Shown here one piece after another: positions 14,886 to 16,375 of a stretch of 16,375 nucleotides of DNA (positions are counted from its first letter, which is position 1; the number at the start of each line of letters is the position of its first letter). The notes under the pieces are model-generated. The model made no database searches. It worked only from the letters and a program-made list of their open reading frames with translations, and was not told the DNA's origin. A program made the position numbers and the translations under genes. This DNA comes from CAYRVX01 sp964642165 (lineage in GTDB: Bacteria; Planctomycetota; Phycisphaerae; SM23-33), in NCBI GenBank assembly GCA_964642165.1, contig CAZXOC010000165.1:1-16375 (forward strand), read 5' to 3'.

Positions 14886-14895
14886 GCACCTCGGC
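14864..14895. promoter_or_regulatory. Triple CCTCGGC operator-like repeat over the promoter
   Basis: Three copies of a seven-base arm alternate in orientation: CCTCGGC (14864-14870), GCCGAGG (14875-14881) and CCTCGGC (14889-14895). Arms 1 and 2 fill the promoter spacer. Arms 2 and 3 extend to a perfect eight-base repeat (GCCGAGGT-aaagc-ACCTCGGC) over the -35 box. This suits binding of a dimeric repressor; alternating hairpins are another reading. Confidence 0.45.
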
Positions 14896-15041
14896 GCCCT
14901 CGCGGCCCGGCTCACCGCCGGGCCAACCGCAACCGCCGCTTCGCCAATACATTCCGCCCGATCTTCTGCGTGTCGCCTGAATCCAGGCAGCGCCCCGGTC
15001 GATAAATAGGTACGGCGGGCGGGGCGCGCCGCCTCCGCGGC
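14896..15041. other. Upstream part of the DUF6786-like/clpC divergent spacer without a recognisable gene
   Basis: No gene is recognised between the operator and the clpC promoter. There are locally AT-richer patches (CAATACATT near 14945 and GATAAATA near 15001). I could not pair the second with a -35 box. No CIRCE element or CtsR-type heptad repeat was seen. Confidence 0.4.
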
Positions 15042-15070
15042 TTGATCGAATCCGCCCCAACCCCTACAAT
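15042..15070 (+). promoter_or_regulatory. Sigma70-type promoter of clpC
   Basis: TTGATC (15042-15047, 4 of 6) and TACAAT (15065-15070, 5 of 6) are separated by the ideal 17 bases. Transcription should start near 15077, giving a leader of about 77 bases to the ATG at 15154. No classic heat-shock operator overlaps it, so expression looks housekeeping. Confidence 0.65.
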
Positions 15071-15153
15071 AGGGTGCGAACCCGTGGGACCCATCGGGCT
15101 CGGTCGTTCGGTGGGGTCTCCGTGTCGGACCGGGCGAGGGAGTTCAGCCAGCG

Positions 15154-16375
15154 ATGTTTGAGAGATTCACGGAACGAGCCCGAAAGGTGATGGCCCTGGC
15201 CAATCAAGAGGCCCAGCGGTTCAATCACGAGTACATCGGTACCGAGCACATCCTCCTCGGGCTGGTCAAGGAGGGTTCGGGCGTCGGCGCCAACGTGCTG
15301 AAGAACCTCGGCGTGGACCTCCACAAGGTCCGCATGGAGGTCGAGAAGCTCGTCAAGCCCGGTCCGGACATGGTCACGATGGGCAAGCTGCCCCAGACGC
15401 CCCGGGCCAAGAAGGTCATCGAGTACTCCATCGAGGAGGCCCGCAACCTCAGCCACAACTACGTCGGCACCGAGCACATCCTGCTGGGGGTGCTGCGCGA
15501 GCACGAAGGCGTGGCCGCCCAGGTGCTGATGAGCCTGGGGCTGAAGCTCGAGGAGGTCCGGGAAGAGGTGCTGAACCTGCTCGGGGCCGGCGTGGACGCC
15601 GACGAGGCCGCCCCGCCTGCCAGCGCCGCCGGATCGCCCCAGCGGCGCGGCAAGAGCAAGACCCCCGCGCTGGACAACTTCGGGCGCGATCTGACCGACC
15701 TGGCGCGGGAAGGGCAGCTCGACCCCGTGATCGGTCGCCACGACGAGATCGAGCGCGTCGTCCAGGTCCTCTGCCGGCGGACGAAGAACAACCCCGTCCT
15801 GCTGGGCGAGGCCGGCGTGGGCAAGACGGCCATCGTCGAGGGCCTGGCGCAGAAGATCGTCTCCAACGACGTGCCGGAGATCCTCCACGATCGCCGCATC
15901 GTCGGGCTGGACCTGGCGATGATGGTCGCCGGCACGAAGTACCGCGGGCAGTTCGAGGAGCGGATCAAGGCCGTCATGAACGAGGTGCGGCGGGCGAAGA
16001 ACGTTGTGCTGTTCATCGACGAACTGCACACCCTCGTCGGCGCCGGCGGCGCCGAGGGGGCCATCGACGCGGCCAACGTGATGAAGCCCTCCCTGTCGCG
16101 CGGGGAGATCCAGTGCATCGGCGCGACCACGATGGACGAGTACCGCAAGTACATCGAGAAGGACGGCGCGCTCGAGCGCCGGTTCCAGACGATCATCGTC
16201 AACCCGCCCACCCGGAAGGAGACGCTCGACATACTCCGCGGGCTGCGCGACCGCTACGAGGCGCACCACCGCGTCCGGATCACCGACCAGGCGCTCGAAC
16301 GGGCCGTCGAACTGTCCAACCGCTACATCACCGGAAGGGTCCAGCCGGACAAGGCCATCGACGTGATCGACGAGT
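15154..16375 (+). CDS. clpC: ClpC-type AAA+ protease ATPase, N-terminal half (cut by the window edge)
   Basis: The ATG at 15154 follows GGGAG (15138-15142) with 11 bases spacing. 407 codons are seen and the frame is open at the right edge. Residues 1-143 are the double Clp N domain, with the repeated motif YIGTEHILLGLVKE (27-40) and YVGTEHILLGVLRE (103-116). A short Ala/Pro/Lys linker follows (about 146-172). The first AAA+ domain starts with LDNFGRDLTDLAREGQLDPV (173-192). It has Walker A GEAGVGKT (218-225), the pore-loop region GTKYRGQFEER (260-270), Walker B VVLFIDE (284-290) and the sensor-1 region CIGATT (321-326). ClpC unfolds proteins and feeds them to the ClpP protease for quality control and regulated proteolysis in the cytoplasm. 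The second AAA+ domain and any UVR/middle domain would lie beyond the edge. All visible catalytic motifs are intact. ClpB is excluded by the N-domain and opening sequence (MFERFTERARKV). Confidence 0.96.
   Translation, partial: MFERFTERARKVMALANQEAQRFNHEYIGTEHILLGLVKEGSGVGANVLKNLGVDLHKVRMEVEKLVKPGPDMVTMGKLPQTPRAKKVIEYSIEEARNLSHNYVGTEHILLGVLREHEGVAAQVLMSLGLKLEEVREEVLNLLGAGVDADEAAPPASAAGSPQRRGKSKTPALDNFGRDLTDLAREGQLDPVIGRHDEIERVVQVLCRRTKNNPVLLGEAGVGKTAIVEGLAQKIVSNDVPEILHDRRIVGLDLAMMVAGTKYRGQFEERIKAVMNEVRRAKNVVLFIDELHTLVGAGGAEGAIDAANVMKPSLSRGEIQCIGATTMDEYRKYIEKDGALERRFQTIIVNPPTRKETLDILRGLRDRYEAHHRVRITDQALERAVELSNRYITGRVQPDKAIDVIDE

Noticed and set aside
15001..15153. Search for CIRCE or CtsR operators upstream of clpC
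   Set aside because: Neither TTAGCACTC/GAGTGCTAA nor AGTCAAA-type heptads were present.

Overview
The window reads as a GC-rich chromosomal stretch from a member of the Planctomycetota, or a close relative within the PVC group, probably from a metagenome scaffold. The phylum is inferred from gene content: a Tat-exported Gfo/Idh/MocA oxidoreductase followed by an exported HEAT-repeat protein with a carbohydrate-binding-like tail, a sulfatase-type hydrolase, a mutarotase-like DUF6786-type protein, and an ECF sigma factor coupled to a large membrane anti-sigma-like protein. Two runs of exactly 100 N (6965-7064 and 12657-12756) are scaffold gaps. The window splits into at least three contigs whose adjacency rests on scaffolding.

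Layout. Bases 1-464 hold no convincing intact gene, possibly a decayed gene end, and a very good sigma70 promoter (TTGACC-18-TATAAT) that drives a small lipoprotein (465-1025). Converging on it is a two-gene minus-strand operon: an ECF-type sigma factor (3234-3875) and, overlapping it by ATGA, a 732-residue single-pass membrane protein (1039-3237) that looks like its anti-sigma factor. The sigma gene carries a sigmaE-like promoter directly at its start codon, which suggests autoregulation from a leaderless message. A divergent 448-bp spacer leads to a degenerate EAL plus HDOD signalling protein (4324-5556), tail to tail with a 12-helix MOP-type flippase (5572-6864).

After the first gap come a cytoplasmic sulfatase or phosphonate monoester hydrolase (7140-8564), the Tat-exported oxidoreductase (8686-9981) and the HEAT-repeat protein (10018-12522). 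The last two look like an operon closed by a strong hairpin at 12531-12562. After the second gap there is a compact, domain-minimal flagellin-like gene with no flagellar neighbours (12869-13618). It is tail to tail with the DUF6786-like gene (13648-14787). The promoter of the latter is covered by a three-arm inverted repeat. Finally clpC starts at 15154 behind a good sigma70 promoter and runs off the right edge.

How the genes work together. Two themes can be supported: envelope or stress sensing (sigma/anti-sigma pair, lipoprotein, HDOD protein, ClpC) and carbohydrate or sulfated-substrate processing (hydrolase, oxidoreductase, HEAT protein, mutarotase-like protein). I see no CRISPR array, insertion sequence, tRNA, rRNA or phage gene, and no clear multi-gene defence system. 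The most unusual items are the zinc-less anti-sigma-like protein with a long basic Ala/Pro-rich tail, the predicted leaderless sigma promoter, the orphan mini-flagellin and the triple operator.
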